Notes: a model not told the origin generated them from the sequence alone. A stretch of 64,000 nt of DNA from G963667675 sp965249215 (GCA_965249215.1 CBDFLN010000002.1:930001-994000); one strand, 5' to 3'. Shown: positions 24,364 to 33,883, counted from the stretch's first letter. Numbers and translations: made by a program.

Positions 24364-25857
24364 ATGGCTACCGGCAAGGACCTCGCACTCATGGCCCACT
24401 TCATGCGGCGCGCCGGTTTCGGCGCCAGCCGGGATGAACTAGAGGCGAGGGTAGCGCAAGGGTACGACAACGTAGTTGAAGAACTGTTGAACCCCGGCGA
24501 CGACCCCGGCATCGAAGTAGACGAGCTGTTCCGGTACTTTCCCGATTACGTTGAAAGCGCGGACTTTGCGTATGCCGCCAGCGAACTCACCTACCGGATG
24601 ATAAACAGCAGGACCCAGTTAAGAGAGAAAATCGCGCTGTTCTGGCACACGGTCCTCTGTGCGGCCGATAGCAAGGTGTGCAACGAACGAAACAATATCT
24701 TCCAAATCGATTATTTCCGAGACCACGGGTTGGGCAACTTCCAGGACCTGTTGAAGTTTATCGCCAGAGACCCATGCATGCTCTACTACCTGGACAACCA
24801 GGAGAACCACAAAGACGCGATCAACGAGAACTTCGGCCGGGAACTCCTGGAGCTGTTCTCCATGGGCGTGGGAATGGACGGCGAGTACAACTACACCGAA
24901 GACGACGTCAAGGTCTGCGCCCGGGCCTTCACCGGCTGGGGGATGGCGCCTAACGCTCCGCTGTTTCCCTACGGCCGGACCCCCTTCCAGTTCCGCTATG
25001 ACCCAGGGGACCATGACGACGGCGAGAAGACGTTCCTGGGTGAGAAGGGGAATTGGAACGGCGACGACATCATAGAAATAATCTGCAAACAACCGGCAAC
25101 GGCCCGCTTTGTGTCGCGGAAACTGTACGACTGGTTCGTCGCCGACGAGGCTCCAACGCGGACCTGGCGGTTGTCGGAGCCCCGGGACAGAGAGGCGCTT
25201 AAGGCTCTGGAGAAGGCGTACTTCGACTCCGGCTATGAAATAAAAGAGATGCTGCGTGTCTTGTTCACTTCCGATTTCTTCAAGGATGAGTCAGCCCACT
25301 TCGCCAAGGTAAAGAACCCTGCCGAAATGGTGGTGGGAACCATTCGCATGGCGCAGGCCCTGTATCAACAACCGCGGGCCGGCGTACTTACGGCTCAGCG
25401 CAGAGAACGAGGCGAGGGGGGGACTCCGCCGGGGGTCGAGGATGGCATGCTGGCCACCCACATGGAAATCAAGTACATGGGGATGGAGTTTCTGCAACCG
25501 CCCACGGTGGAAGGCTGGCAAATGGGCCAGGAATGGATGAACAGCGGCAGCCTCGTCGACCGGGTCAACTTCGCAACCAAAGTGTTCGGCGACGCCGAGC
25601 TTCCAGGGGTCAAGTCAATGATCGACCGTCTAATGGCCATGGGCGAGGCGCCCACCCCCGAGCAGGTGGTTGACGGTTCCCTGGACCTGATGGGCCCCAT
25701 GACGGTGGACGACGCAACCCGCCAGGAGATGGTCGACCACGTGAGCGCCGGCGGGGAAATGCGCCACGGCACGGAAGAGGAGCGGAAAGAATTTGCCCGG
25801 CGCGTGTCCCAGGTTTTCCAATTGATCGCCAGTACGTCAACATACCAGTTCGGCTAA
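24364..25857 (+). CDS. DUF1800 family protein, copy 2
   Basis: A 497-residue close paralogue of 20146-21636. Long stretches are identical (for example SRKLYDWFVADE.PTRTWRLSE and FLQPPTVEGWQMGQEWMNSG), with differences clustered near residues 200 and 330-350. It has the same leaderless start (MATGKDLALMAHFMRRAG) and GGAGG 6 nt upstream. It is followed by an NHL gene without an intervening DUF1501, so it may use the DUF1501 of the first half, or the second half may have lost it. Confidence 0.93.
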   Translation: MATGKDLALMAHFMRRAGFGASRDELEARVAQGYDNVVEELLNPGDDPGIEVDELFRYFPDYVESADFAYAASELTYRMINSRTQLREKIALFWHTVLCAADSKVCNERNNIFQIDYFRDHGLGNFQDLLKFIARDPCMLYYLDNQENHKDAINENFGRELLELFSMGVGMDGEYNYTEDDVKVCARAFTGWGMAPNAPLFPYGRTPFQFRYDPGDHDDGEKTFLGEKGNWNGDDIIEIICKQPATARFVSRKLYDWFVADEAPTRTWRLSEPRDREALKALEKAYFDSGYEIKEMLRVLFTSDFFKDESAHFAKVKNPAEMVVGTIRMAQALYQQPRAGVLTAQRRERGEGGTPPGVEDGMLATHMEIKYMGMEFLQPPTVEGWQMGQEWMNSGSLVDRVNFATKVFGDAELPGVKSMIDRLMAMGEAPTPEQVVDGSLDLMGPMTVDDATRQEMVDHVSAGGEMRHGTEEERKEFARRVSQVFQLIASTSTYQFG

Positions 25858-26043
25858 AGGAGACTCGGCGGGGAGCTCCCGCAGCTAGTTGTCGTCCAAC
25901 CTTACTCGGGACAGCGCGAGGGGACTGCACAAGCCACTTCTATCCCCGTTGGCTACAGATGGGCCAGGCCTCATGGGCACCTCCATGGAAATGGCGCTAA
26001 TCTAGTGGTTATGTAAACCAACTAATGGTCGTAGGAGGAAATC

Positions 26044-27159
26044 GTGGCAAGCGTTTTGCTGGGGGTTACCGACCGGTTCTTTACCTACAGCTTCACTGCT
26101 GGCGGTCCCGGCAGTTTCCTGCGCATCACAATAGACATGGTGCTGGCGCCAGACGACGTCATCTATGCAGTGAACCGGGGCTACGAATTCCCGATCGGAA
26201 ATGCCAATAACTGTCATATCAAAGTCTTCAAGCTGAACAACGACGGGGAAGAGCTAATCACCCGGTTCGGCGCTTATGGAGCGGAGCCTGGAGAGTTCCG
26301 GTGGCCCACTTCCATTGCCGTGGACAAAGATGTCAACGTCTACGTTTGCGACGAATTCCTGCACCGGATCACCATCTGGGACAAAGAGGGCGAGTACCTC
26401 AGCCATTGGGGTACGCACGGGTCAGGCGACGGTGAGCTGAACGGGCCTTCGGGCCTGGCCATCCGGGACGACATCATGTTCGTGGTGGACAGCCAGAACC
26501 ACCGGGTACAAAAGTTCACCCTGGACGGCAAGTATATCGGCCAGTTCGGCAGCTTCGGCGACGGCCCCGGCCAATTGAACAATCCCTGGGGGATCGGCCT
26601 GGACAAGGACAGCAACGTGTTCGTGGCCGACTGGCGCAACGATCGCATCCAGTCGTTCACCGCGGACGGGGAGTGGCTGGCCAGTTTCGGCACACCCGGG
26701 ACCGGCGGCGACACGTCGATAGTCCGGGTCAACGGGGGCATCAGAAAGACGCCCCTGCCCTTGGGGGTATTCAACCGCCCCTCAGGGGTCTGCGTGGACG
26801 ATGACGGGGACATCTATGTCGCCGATTGGTTGAACAACCGGGTCCAGGTGTTGACCTCGGACGGCAGGTTCATCACCGAGATAACCGGGGACGCCGGTCT
26901 ATCCAAGTTGGGCGCCGTGCAGCTGGCGCCGGCTCCCGACATGATCCGCCAGCGCAACCTGGCATTGCAGATGAACGCGGACCAAGAAAAGACACTGTGG
27001 GCGCCGATGGCGGTGAAGTTCGATGAGAGACGGCGACGGCTCATGATAGTGGACACCGGCCGCAAGCGGCTGCAGGTGTACCAGAAAAACACCGAGGCGA
27101 TTTTGACTGACCGAGAGACGTTGACCAGGGAAGGCGCTTATAAAGGGCTGGTGGCTTAG
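26044..27159 (+). CDS. NHL-repeat six-bladed beta-propeller protein, copy 2
   Basis: A 371-residue paralogue of 23049-24161, also beginning at GTG with AGGAGG upstream and with no signal peptide. The blade motifs are the same (DSQNHRVQKFTLDGKYIGQF, VFVADWRNDRIQSFTADGEW, and DIYVADWLNNRVQVLTSDG). The C-terminal tail ends LTREGAYKGLVA versus LTMEGAIKGLVA in copy 1. The 186-bp gap before it is where a DUF1501 gene would be expected. I see no convincing DUF1501 remnant there. Confidence 0.88.
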   Translation: MASVLLGVTDRFFTYSFTAGGPGSFLRITIDMVLAPDDVIYAVNRGYEFPIGNANNCHIKVFKLNNDGEELITRFGAYGAEPGEFRWPTSIAVDKDVNVYVCDEFLHRITIWDKEGEYLSHWGTHGSGDGELNGPSGLAIRDDIMFVVDSQNHRVQKFTLDGKYIGQFGSFGDGPGQLNNPWGIGLDKDSNVFVADWRNDRIQSFTADGEWLASFGTPGTGGDTSIVRVNGGIRKTPLPLGVFNRPSGVCVDDDGDIYVADWLNNRVQVLTSDGRFITEITGDAGLSKLGAVQLAPAPDMIRQRNLALQMNADQEKTLWAPMAVKFDERRRRLMIVDTGRKRLQVYQKNTEAILTDRETLTREGAYKGLVA

Positions 27160-27213
27160 CAGCGATGCCCAGCCCCTTTGCCAGGGGTCACAACGCAGCA
27201 GCCTGACCGAATG

Positions 27214-27240
27214 ACCCCGGCTATGAGTCGGGGTTATTTG
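27214..27240 (+). terminator. terminator at the end of the DUF1800/NHL cluster
   Basis: Stem ACCCCG / CGGGGT with a 9-nt loop, then TATTTGTTG, 55 nt after the last NHL stop. Confidence 0.6.
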
Positions 27241-27260
27241 TTGCCGGGAACAGATAGCGT

Positions 27261-28989
27261 TTTAGCCCGAATCCACCGAAGGACACCGATGGACGGCGTG
27301 AGGAAAGCGGAAGGGGGATGAGGGAGCTACAGGGGAAATAGCCTGGGTTCCATTTGGGGTAGGGAGGTCGGCGGACGGTCTTCATCGCCGCACAGGGGCC
27401 CCTATGGCCGTCTGCAGGAGCTGCGATGCGCGGGATGGCGAGAGAATACGCAGCAGGGAACTCTCTCGGACCGGGCTGGCGCGAGTCTGCGGGGATCTTC
27501 GGTTGTCCGGTGGGTGGGTCGGTCGCCGACGGTGCCGTCAGGCCGGGAGTGGAATGGCTCGCAGCCGGGCCAAGGCGCGGCTGAACTTCTCAGCCCAAGG
27601 CCAGCGATCCGGAAGATGCAGGGTCAACCGGCGTGCCGAGCGGGTGAGCCGTCCGGCCAGGGAGAAGAACCGCCGCCGGAGGGTCTTGGTGGTGGCTATC
27701 CGCTCTCCCAGACCGATCCGCGCGGTCCAGCGGGCCAGGTTGTGGGCCATCGTCTGGACGGCCAGCCAGGCGCCGTTGGCGGCGAAGCGGCCCGAGGGGA
27801 GATGGTTGAGCCCGACGCCGTACTTGAGGTCGCGTATGGCATTCTCGATCTCGGCGTGGCGGCGATGGTCAGCCTCCAGTTCGAGCAACTCCCCGTCCCG
27901 GTCGGTGATGAACCCGTGATAGCTGTATTTGGCGAAGAGGGCCAACTGGGAACCGGGCGTGGGCTTCACACGCCGGACGATGAGCCGCACCGGCGCGGCG
28001 TCAGGTTCACTCTGGAAGGGAGTGCAGGTGGTCTCGGCCACATCGGCGGCGCCGTCCATCCAGTAGGGAATGGGAGTCCAGGCATCCTCGGGTATCGTCT
28101 CGATGAGATTGCGCAGGCTCTTGTGCTGGCGGATGGTGATGGAGAAGCGGACATCCATCTTGCGGCAGACGGATACCACGCCATGAGTGTAGAACCCGCT
28201 GTCGGCCCGTAGCGTGAGTCGTCCGTTGGCCCCGGCGTAGCGTACCCGCCCCACCGTCTCCCGCAGAAAGTGGGCGGCGCCCCGGGCGGTGTTGGCGCGG
28301 CCCTCGCGCAGCCGGGACATCAGCACGTCGCCGGTGCCGGCGGCGACGGCCAACAGCGGGTGATAGCCCCGCTTGCCGGTATAGCCGTGGTGGCGTGCGC
28401 CCTCCTTGGCCAGTCCGTAGGTCTCGCAGATGGTGGAGTCCAGGTCAATGGTCAGGGGCCCGTCGCCGGGTCCCGCCCCGGCCTGCCAAGCCCGGGCCAG
28501 CAACTCGCGGCTCACCCGGTCGAGTTGACGGACGTGGCCCCACCGGAAGCTGCGCAGGAAGGTGCCCAGGGTGGATGGCGCCTTGACCGTGCCGCCCAGG
28601 GTGCAGGCCGTCCCCCCGGTGCGCAACACATCGGCGTCGTCAATGCAGTCGCCCCCAGCCAGCGCAGACGCCACCAGCGTCATCATCTTGTCGCTCGTGT
28701 TCGCCCGCCCCGGGGCATCGCCCAGGTCGAGGCGCTGCCGGACGAGTTCGGGCAGGCCGAGGTGCCGCGCCAGGGTGGCCGGAAGGAGCAGCCCGGCATT
28801 GGCCACCAAGCGGCGGTCGTCGAAGGTGATTTGGATCCGGTCGGGGTGGTTGCGTGGCAGCATCTATTGGGTGCTCCTTTTCCGGGGTCGGTTTTTTGCT
28901 ACAAAACCATTATCCCAGAAGCACAGGAGCACCTTCTTGCCGCTTCAGGACGCTAACCCGACGCCCTCCTTCGGTGGATTCGGGTTTAG
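27261..28989. mobile_element. complete IS1380-family-like insertion sequence with TSD
   Basis: The terminal inverted repeats CCCGAATCCACCGAAGGA (27266-27283) and its exact complement (28967-28984) bound a 1719-bp element. It is flanked on both sides by the direct repeat TTTAG (27261-27265, 28985-28989), a perfect 5-bp target-site duplication. One intact transposase gene is inside. Perfect ends and duplication indicate a recent, possibly still active, insertion. The target falls on the stop codon of the neighbouring MFS gene, which the duplication restores. Confidence 0.92.
27538..28863 (-). CDS. IS1380-like transposase
   Basis: A 441-residue DDE transposase. Candidate catalytic segments are LTIDLDSTICETYG (first Asp), LTLRADSGFYTHG (second Asp) and HAEIENAIRDLKYGVGLNH (Glu). 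The last segment and AWLAVQTMAHNLARWT are typical of IS1380-type enzymes. The gene is full length, with no frameshift. It starts at ATG 28863, about 120 bp inside the right terminal repeat. Confidence 0.9.
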   Translation of the reverse strand: MLPRNHPDRIQITFDDRRLVANAGLLLPATLARHLGLPELVRQRLDLGDAPGRANTSDKMMTLVASALAGGDCIDDADVLRTGGTACTLGGTVKAPSTLGTFLRSFRWGHVRQLDRVSRELLARAWQAGAGPGDGPLTIDLDSTICETYGLAKEGARHHGYTGKRGYHPLLAVAAGTGDVLMSRLREGRANTARGAAHFLRETVGRVRYAGANGRLTLRADSGFYTHGVVSVCRKMDVRFSITIRQHKSLRNLIETIPEDAWTPIPYWMDGAADVAETTCTPFQSEPDAAPVRLIVRRVKPTPGSQLALFAKYSYHGFITDRDGELLELEADHRRHAEIENAIRDLKYGVGLNHLPSGRFAANGAWLAVQTMAHNLARWTARIGLGERIATTKTLRRRFFSLAGRLTRSARRLTLHLPDRWPWAEKFSRALARLRAIPLPA

Positions 28990-30239
28990 GCGTCGCGGGC
29001 CTGCTTGGCTGAAGCCACGGCTGCAAGGACGTCCGCCGGCGGGGGCCTGAGCAATATCCCGCCCACGGCCAAGAGGAGGCCGAGGAAGCTGACTATGAAC
29101 AGGGCTTCGCGCAGGTCGCCCAACGCGTGATAAAGGAAGCCGGCGAGCAGTGAGCCAAGGGCCAGGCCGCCCAAGCCGAATGTCTGGCTGAAGGTAGCAG
29201 CAACTGCGGCCTCCCTGGGCCGCAGGTCCGGAAGCTGGAGGGGCACCGCCGCGAGCACCGGCCAGTGGCCCCAGGTAACGCCATTGAGCAACGCAAGGCC
29301 CAACAATATAGGCAGGGAACCGGTAAGCGTCATGCCCGCATAGGTGCCGGCCATGACAAGGCCAAGGACTCCCAGCAGTATGTTTCGCTTACCGGTGACG
29401 AATACGAAGTACCCGAATCCCACGCCCACCGCACCGCCGACGGAGGTAGCCATAGCCAGGATCAACCCAGACCACTCCCACAAAGAGACGCCGTATTCGT
29501 TCCGGAGCAACGTTGGAAAGAAGTTGACGAAGGCGGCGAGACACATGGAAGGGCCCAAGAATCCCAACCCCGTTAGCCAAAGGTCACGATGCATAAGGCC
29601 GCTCATCAGGTCACCGGCATCCCTAGGCACGGCCGGTCCTTGGCCCTCGGCGGCGGTCCGCTCTCTACCCAGCAGGAACCACACGAGGGTCAACGCCACT
29701 AACAGCGCGCCGAATATATGCAGCGTCATCCTCCAGTCGTCGTCCAAGACCCTGAAAAGGAACTGCGCGGCTACCAATCCGCCCCCGAAGATCACTCCAA
29801 AGAGGGCATTGTCTAAAGTGGTGGCCAAGACTGCGTCGCGGCCCGGGAACCACTGGCGTATTAGAATGGCCCTGGCCGGTTGGGAAGGAAGCCGGCAAAT
29901 GCCGAACAACAGGCGGCCGGCAAGAAACACGCCAAAGACGGGGGCCATTCCCTGGACGAAGAAAAACACCCCGCCCAGGACGAAGGCGACTGTGGTCATT
30001 GCCTTCACCGGGTACCTGGCAAACCACCAGCTTGCGGGGATTCCCAGGACTAAGCTGGCCCAGAAGGCAGAGGACCCCAGTATGCCCTGCTGAAAGGGAG
30101 CGAGGTTTAGGTCTGCGGTTATAGTGGGCAGCATAATCCCCAGGGCGGACGAGAACATTGCTCCCGAGGAGACGTTGGTGTAATACAGCCCTACAACCAG
30201 CCATCGATAGTAGAAACTGTTTTCCATGCGCTTCATCAT
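28986..30239 (-). CDS. MFS transporter
   Basis: A 417-residue major facilitator superfamily protein with about 12 hydrophobic segments. GILGSSAFWASLVLGIPASWWFARYPVKA carries the loop 2-3 region, and GRLLFGICRLPSQPARAILIRQWFPG the motif near helix 4-5. The substrate is unknown. The exact start is uncertain: MMKRMENSFYYRW offers ATG codons at 30239, 30236 and 30227. Its TAA stop lies within the duplicated target site of the adjacent insertion sequence, so the reading frame was not truncated but the native downstream sequence is displaced. Confidence 0.9.
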   Translation of the reverse strand: MMKRMENSFYYRWLVVGLYYTNVSSGAMFSSALGIMLPTITADLNLAPFQQGILGSSAFWASLVLGIPASWWFARYPVKAMTTVAFVLGGVFFFVQGMAPVFGVFLAGRLLFGICRLPSQPARAILIRQWFPGRDAVLATTLDNALFGVIFGGGLVAAQFLFRVLDDDWRMTLHIFGALLVALTLVWFLLGRERTAAEGQGPAVPRDAGDLMSGLMHRDLWLTGLGFLGPSMCLAAFVNFFPTLLRNEYGVSLWEWSGLILAMATSVGGAVGVGFGYFVFVTGKRNILLGVLGLVMAGTYAGMTLTGSLPILLGLALLNGVTWGHWPVLAAVPLQLPDLRPREAAVAATFSQTFGLGGLALGSLLAGFLYHALGDLREALFIVSFLGLLLAVGGILLRPPPADVLAAVASAKQARDA

Positions 30240-30408
30240 GGTGTACCCATGCGCAGCATATCACCCCGAGCGTAAAGCCGAGAGTAAGGGTGGCAGGAAA
30301 CAGCCTGGAGTGAACCTACGCAGCCTAGAACGCGGTCAGGTAGTAGTTCTCTCCAGATTGGGCGGCGGCCCCGCTGCCTGGGACCACACCGAGGGAAACC
30401 AGAAACGG

Positions 30409-31128
30409 TTAGGACCCGTCGCGCCTTGCTCGGCATTCCGCGAAGTACTCCAGCACCTCGGCCAGAGCTACGACGTCGGCGTATTTGAAATGCATGTCGA
30501 ACAGATTGACAGCGTGGGCGGCCTGGTGGCGGTCGAACACGCACTCTTCGACAACCATCATGCGGTAGCCCCCGGTGCACCCGTCGACGACGCTGGCCCT
30601 GACGCAGCCACTGGTGGTCTCGCCGCAAGTGATGATGGTATCGACCTTGTGGTAGTTGAGATGACTAACTAAGGGCGTGCCCCAGAAGGCGCTGGCGGAG
30701 GCCTTGCGCACCACGGGCTCTCCGGGCAGCGGCGCTACCTCGTCGATGATGTCCCAGCGCCGGGACCGCCGCGCCATGGCATCCGGGCTACGATTACTGG
30801 ACCCATAAATCTCCCGCCGGTCCCTGGGCCCCGCCAGGCCGTCATCTTCCCTGCCCGTGGCGTGGACGACGGGAATGCCCGATTCCCTGGCTGCCCCCAG
30901 CAGGACTTGAATGGATGGTATGGCGTCCCAGGCGGCGAGGCCGCAACTGGCCGGCCATTGGTCTATTGCCTCAAGAATTGTCTGGGGCTTGTCCCCGAAT
31001 ACCCACCTGTACAAGTCGATAAGCAGCAAGGCCGGCCTCTCGCCGAAGCCAATGGGGCGATGCTCGCTCTTGGCCAAATGGGCCCGGTCCTGGTCCGTTA
31101 GATAGGGTTCCCATATTCGCCCAGGCAT
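30409..31128 (-). CDS. isochorismatase-family cysteine hydrolase
   Basis: A 239-residue hydrolase of the isochorismatase/nicotinamidase fold. ERPALLLIDLYRWVFGD gives the catalytic Asp, and VDTIITCGETTSGCVRASVVDG gives the cis-peptide and nucleophilic-Cys (TSGCVR) region. A Lys in VVRKASASAFWGTPL completes the triad. ATG 31128 is chosen because GAGAAGG lies just upstream and because the frame before it has no family similarity. It probably hydrolyses a small amide such as an N-carbamoyl compound, though the substrate is unproven. Confidence 0.88.
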   Translation of the reverse strand: MPGRIWEPYLTDQDRAHLAKSEHRPIGFGERPALLLIDLYRWVFGDKPQTILEAIDQWPASCGLAAWDAIPSIQVLLGAARESGIPVVHATGREDDGLAGPRDRREIYGSSNRSPDAMARRSRRWDIIDEVAPLPGEPVVRKASASAFWGTPLVSHLNYHKVDTIITCGETTSGCVRASVVDGCTGGYRMMVVEECVFDRHQAAHAVNLFDMHFKYADVVALAEVLEYFAECRARRDGS

Positions 31129-31271
31129 GGCCTTCTCTCTGGCAGACGAATGTAGTTGATATCTGACGATTGCCGACTCGGATAGCGTCGAAGTGTTCCT
31201 CAGAGCAGGTTGGGCGAATCTAACACCCACCGCGTCGGCCAGTCAATAGCCGGTCCTCTTACTCGCCAATA

Positions 31272-31300
31272 TTGACCCTCCATTGCCTCTGTGCTAGATT
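31272..31300 (+). promoter_or_regulatory. promoter of rnpB
   Basis: TTGACC, a 17-bp spacer, then TAGATT ends 5 nt before the predicted 5' end of the RNase P RNA. Confidence 0.7.
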
Positions 31301-31305
31301 GCGAA

Positions 31306-31771
31306 GGAGAGCCAGGCAGGCCGGGTGACCGCCGCGAGGGCTCCGATTCGTCGGGGCCGTCGGGGAGGAAAGTCCGGGCTCCACCGGGCAGGGTGCTGGG
31401 TAACGCCCAGGCTTCCGCGGAGGGTCCCGATGCGTCGAGGCTACTGCGGGGGACGGAAAGTGGCACAGAAACATACCGTCCTTCCAGCGATGGGAGGATA
31501 AGGGTGAAATCGGACGGTAAGAGCGTCCGGTCGTCTACGGTGACGCAGCGACGGCCAAACCCCACCTGGAGCAAGGCCAAATAGGGGGACTGTGGGCGCC
31601 CGGCCCGTCCCCGGGTTGGCCGCTCGACCTCGGTGGCAACACCGTCCCGCCTGAAGCGGGAACCCAGCGGCCTTGGGGCCGCTGAGTAGGCTAGATAGAT
31701 GGTCACCGTTCTTGTTCCGGTATAGGGACAAGGATACAAAACCCGGCTTATAGGCCTGCGTGGCTCTCTCC
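31306..31771 (+). ncRNA. rnpB: RNase P RNA (class A-like)
   Basis: Conserved regions of bacterial RNase P RNA appear in order: GAGGAAAGTCCGGGCTCC (near 31368), ACAGAAACATACCG (31466), AGGGTGAAATCGG (31501), TAAGAGCG...CCGG (31519), GGAGCAAGGCCAAATAGGGG (31567), TAGATAGATGGTCACC (31692) and ACAAAACCCGGCTTATAGG (31735). The P1 helix is formed by GGAGAGCC...CAGGCC at the 5' end and GGCCTG...GGCTCTC at the 3' end. It cleaves tRNA 5' leaders. At about 466 nt it is longer than the usual 350-420 nt. Ends are set by P1 and the promoter. Confidence 0.95.
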
Positions 31772-32044
31772 TTCGCTTCGTTGGCTTCACCTTTCAGTTT
31801 GACGAGCCCATCCAAGGACGGCTCCGGCGTTGTTCATCCACGCGGTCCTATCGCGGTCTATTCTTCCCCTGGACGGCAGAATTGCAGTTTGCCGGCCCCC
31901 GGTTGCGGCGCCCGCACATCAGGTTGACGAATATCGCCGGTCTGGCTATGATTGACGCCGACCGGACGCCTGCCATGCCTGAAAGCTGGGGAGCGCCCGG
32001 TTGGTGGGCCGACACCAGCCCCATAAGGAGACTCGTCCGCGAGC

Positions 32045-32701
32045 ATGTACTTGGACCTCCACAGCCACTCGGTTTCCTCCGACGATTCCCGTTCCACGGT
32101 GGAGCAATACTTGAAATGGATCCAGGTACTACGGAAACGGGGCCACGCTGTGGACGGCATCGTGCTCACCGAGCACCGCAAGTTTGATTTCGACAAAGAC
32201 TACCGCCGCCTGGCTGACCTGTACGACGTGGTGGTGCTGAAAGGCTCGGAACTGGACACCTGCTACGGGCATTTTCTGGTTTACGGCGTCACCGAGAGGC
32301 TGGCCCGGGAAATCGATTTCACCGACGTGGGAATGGATGCCCGGGAGCTGATAAAGGCCTCAGCCCACCACGGCGCGGTGGCCATACCCGCCCATCCAGG
32401 CCGTTTCGGCATCGGACTGGTCGAGTACATAGACCAGGGTGAAACGTTCGATGATGTCGACATTGTTGAGCTGCTGAATGGCGGCAGCCGCAGGGGGGAG
32501 AACGAGCGGGCGGCTGAGCTGTGCGAGAGGTACGGCTATCGGGGCATCGGCGGCAGCGACGCACACTTGACCAGCCACATCGGCGCCTGCCTGACCCATT
32601 TCGAGGACAACATTTCAAGCGAGCGGGACTTGGTCGAGGCCCTCTTGAACAGCCGGTACGAGCCGGTGTGGTTGGAGGCCTCCACCAACGGAGCCGGATA
32701 G
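32045..32701 (+). CDS. PHP domain metal-dependent phosphoesterase-like protein
   Basis: A 218-residue PHP protein. The metal-binding motifs are in order: MYLDLHSHSVSSDDS (HxH, residues 6-8), LTEH near 43, KGSELD near 68, AIPAHPGRFG near 117, and GGSDAH near 176. It resembles small PHP phosphoesterases rather than polymerase PHP domains. The substrate is unknown. The start ATG has only a weak ribosome-binding site. It precedes the MaoC pair on the same strand. Confidence 0.85.
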   Translation: MYLDLHSHSVSSDDSRSTVEQYLKWIQVLRKRGHAVDGIVLTEHRKFDFDKDYRRLADLYDVVVLKGSELDTCYGHFLVYGVTERLAREIDFTDVGMDARELIKASAHHGAVAIPAHPGRFGIGLVEYIDQGETFDDVDIVELLNGGSRRGENERAAELCERYGYRGIGGSDAHLTSHIGACLTHFEDNISSERDLVEALLNSRYEPVWLEASTNGAG

Positions 32702-32760
32702 TCTTGCCGACCCGCGCCGGATAGACCAGACTCCAGGGGGTTTTGACCAGAGCAGGTCAA

Positions 32761-33210
32761 ATGGCAATGGAACTGGAATACGACCGCTCTCTGTACGGCA
32801 AGGAACACGTCGCGGGGCCATTTGAAGTGACCAAGGAACAGGTCCGCGCCTTTGCTGAGAGCGTTGGGGAGAGTAATCCGGTGTTTCTGGACGAGACGGC
32901 AGCCAAAGAAGCAGGCTACAGGAGCATAGCGGCGCCTCCCACATTTTGCACGTTGCTGATAGACCGATTGGCGCTGCCAGACATTGGCTTGAACTTCGGG
33001 CGCCTGCAGGCCCACGCGGGGTCACGGGTGCAGCCTCGGTCACCCGTTGTGGCCGGCGACCAATTGACCGCGCACTCCCGCTTGAAGGATGTATACGCCA
33101 AGACAGGGCGCAGCGGGGCAATGGTGTTCTGTCTGTGGGAGCACACGTTCCGGAACCAAGACGGCAGGGTCGTTGCCGAGGTGACCCAGTCGTTCGCCCG
33201 CCGGGAATGA
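32761..33210 (+). CDS. MaoC-like dehydratase subunit (hot-dog), N-terminal type
   Basis: A 149-residue hot-dog protein of the FAS1-type MaoC N-terminal class. YGKEHVAGPFEVTKEQVRAFAESVGESNPVF at the N terminus and AAPPTFCTLLIDR are typical. Heterodimers of this protein with a second MaoC-like subunit, here the next gene, form (R)-specific enoyl-CoA or 3-hydroxyacyl-CoA hydratases. A TTG at 32743 is an alternative start, but its Shine-Dalgarno spacing is too short. The pair suggests acyl-CoA metabolism of unknown substrate. Confidence 0.82.
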   Translation: MAMELEYDRSLYGKEHVAGPFEVTKEQVRAFAESVGESNPVFLDETAAKEAGYRSIAAPPTFCTLLIDRLALPDIGLNFGRLQAHAGSRVQPRSPVVAGDQLTAHSRLKDVYAKTGRSGAMVFCLWEHTFRNQDGRVVAEVTQSFARRE

Positions 33211-33282
33211 TTTCTCTCCTCACTCGGCTGGCAGCCCTGGGTTCCCGCTCAGCAGAGGCCTCTACGATTCCGGTGGGACCGA

Positions 33283-33738
33283 ATGATAGGCCGGACTGAT
33301 TTGACGGACACGAGTTTGCCAAGATTTGACGACGTCGAACTAGGAGACGAGATCGGTCCGGTGGAGACGGAGGCTACGGACGAGGCGGTACTCGCCTTTT
33401 GCCGGGCTTGGGGCGACTTGCACTACACACCCAACCGCTTTACCGACCCAAAGATTGCAGTGGATAATGGACTACCTGGGCCCATCGTGCCCGGCATCAT
33501 GGCCTTGGCAATGATGGCCCGTATGCTGACCGAATGGGCGGGAGCCGCGTCAATCAGAGACTTGGACGCCGTCTTTCGGCAACCGGTACCTCATCACGCG
33601 CCCGTTACCATAGCCGGAATCGTCACAGACATCCGCCGGGAAGACGGCGAGAACCTGGTCGAGTGCGACGTTCTTATGACGGGAGCACAGGGTGAGCGTT
33701 ATGTCACTGCCAAGGCCACCTTGGCGCTGCCTATTTGA
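33283..33738 (+). CDS. MaoC-like dehydratase subunit (hot-dog), C-terminal type
   Basis: A 151-residue hot-dog protein: FDDVELGDEIGPVETEATDEAVLAFCRAWGDLHYTPNRF, then GPIVPGIMALAMMARMLTEWAG, matching the catalytic half of paired MaoC hydratases (Asp/His in the hydratase-2 region). It probably works as a heterodimer with the preceding gene (72-bp gap, same strand). Confidence 0.8.
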   Translation: MIGRTDLTDTSLPRFDDVELGDEIGPVETEATDEAVLAFCRAWGDLHYTPNRFTDPKIAVDNGLPGPIVPGIMALAMMARMLTEWAGAASIRDLDAVFRQPVPHHAPVTIAGIVTDIRREDGENLVECDVLMTGAQGERYVTAKATLALPI

Positions 33739-33883
33739 ACCAACCCGTGACGTCAAACTGGCGATGCGTCTGCGGCCTTCGCTAGTCCAGCCCCTGCCGC
33801 CAGACGGCCGTCTCAGCCGGGACAAGGCCGCCAGCACTACGAATCAAATAGTGGAATGACCCAAAGCCAGGGATGCAACGCTA

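Noticed and set aside
31200..31790. Open frames covering the RNase P RNA.
   Set aside because: The region holds the conserved RNase P RNA core and a promoter; the frames have no protein-like features.
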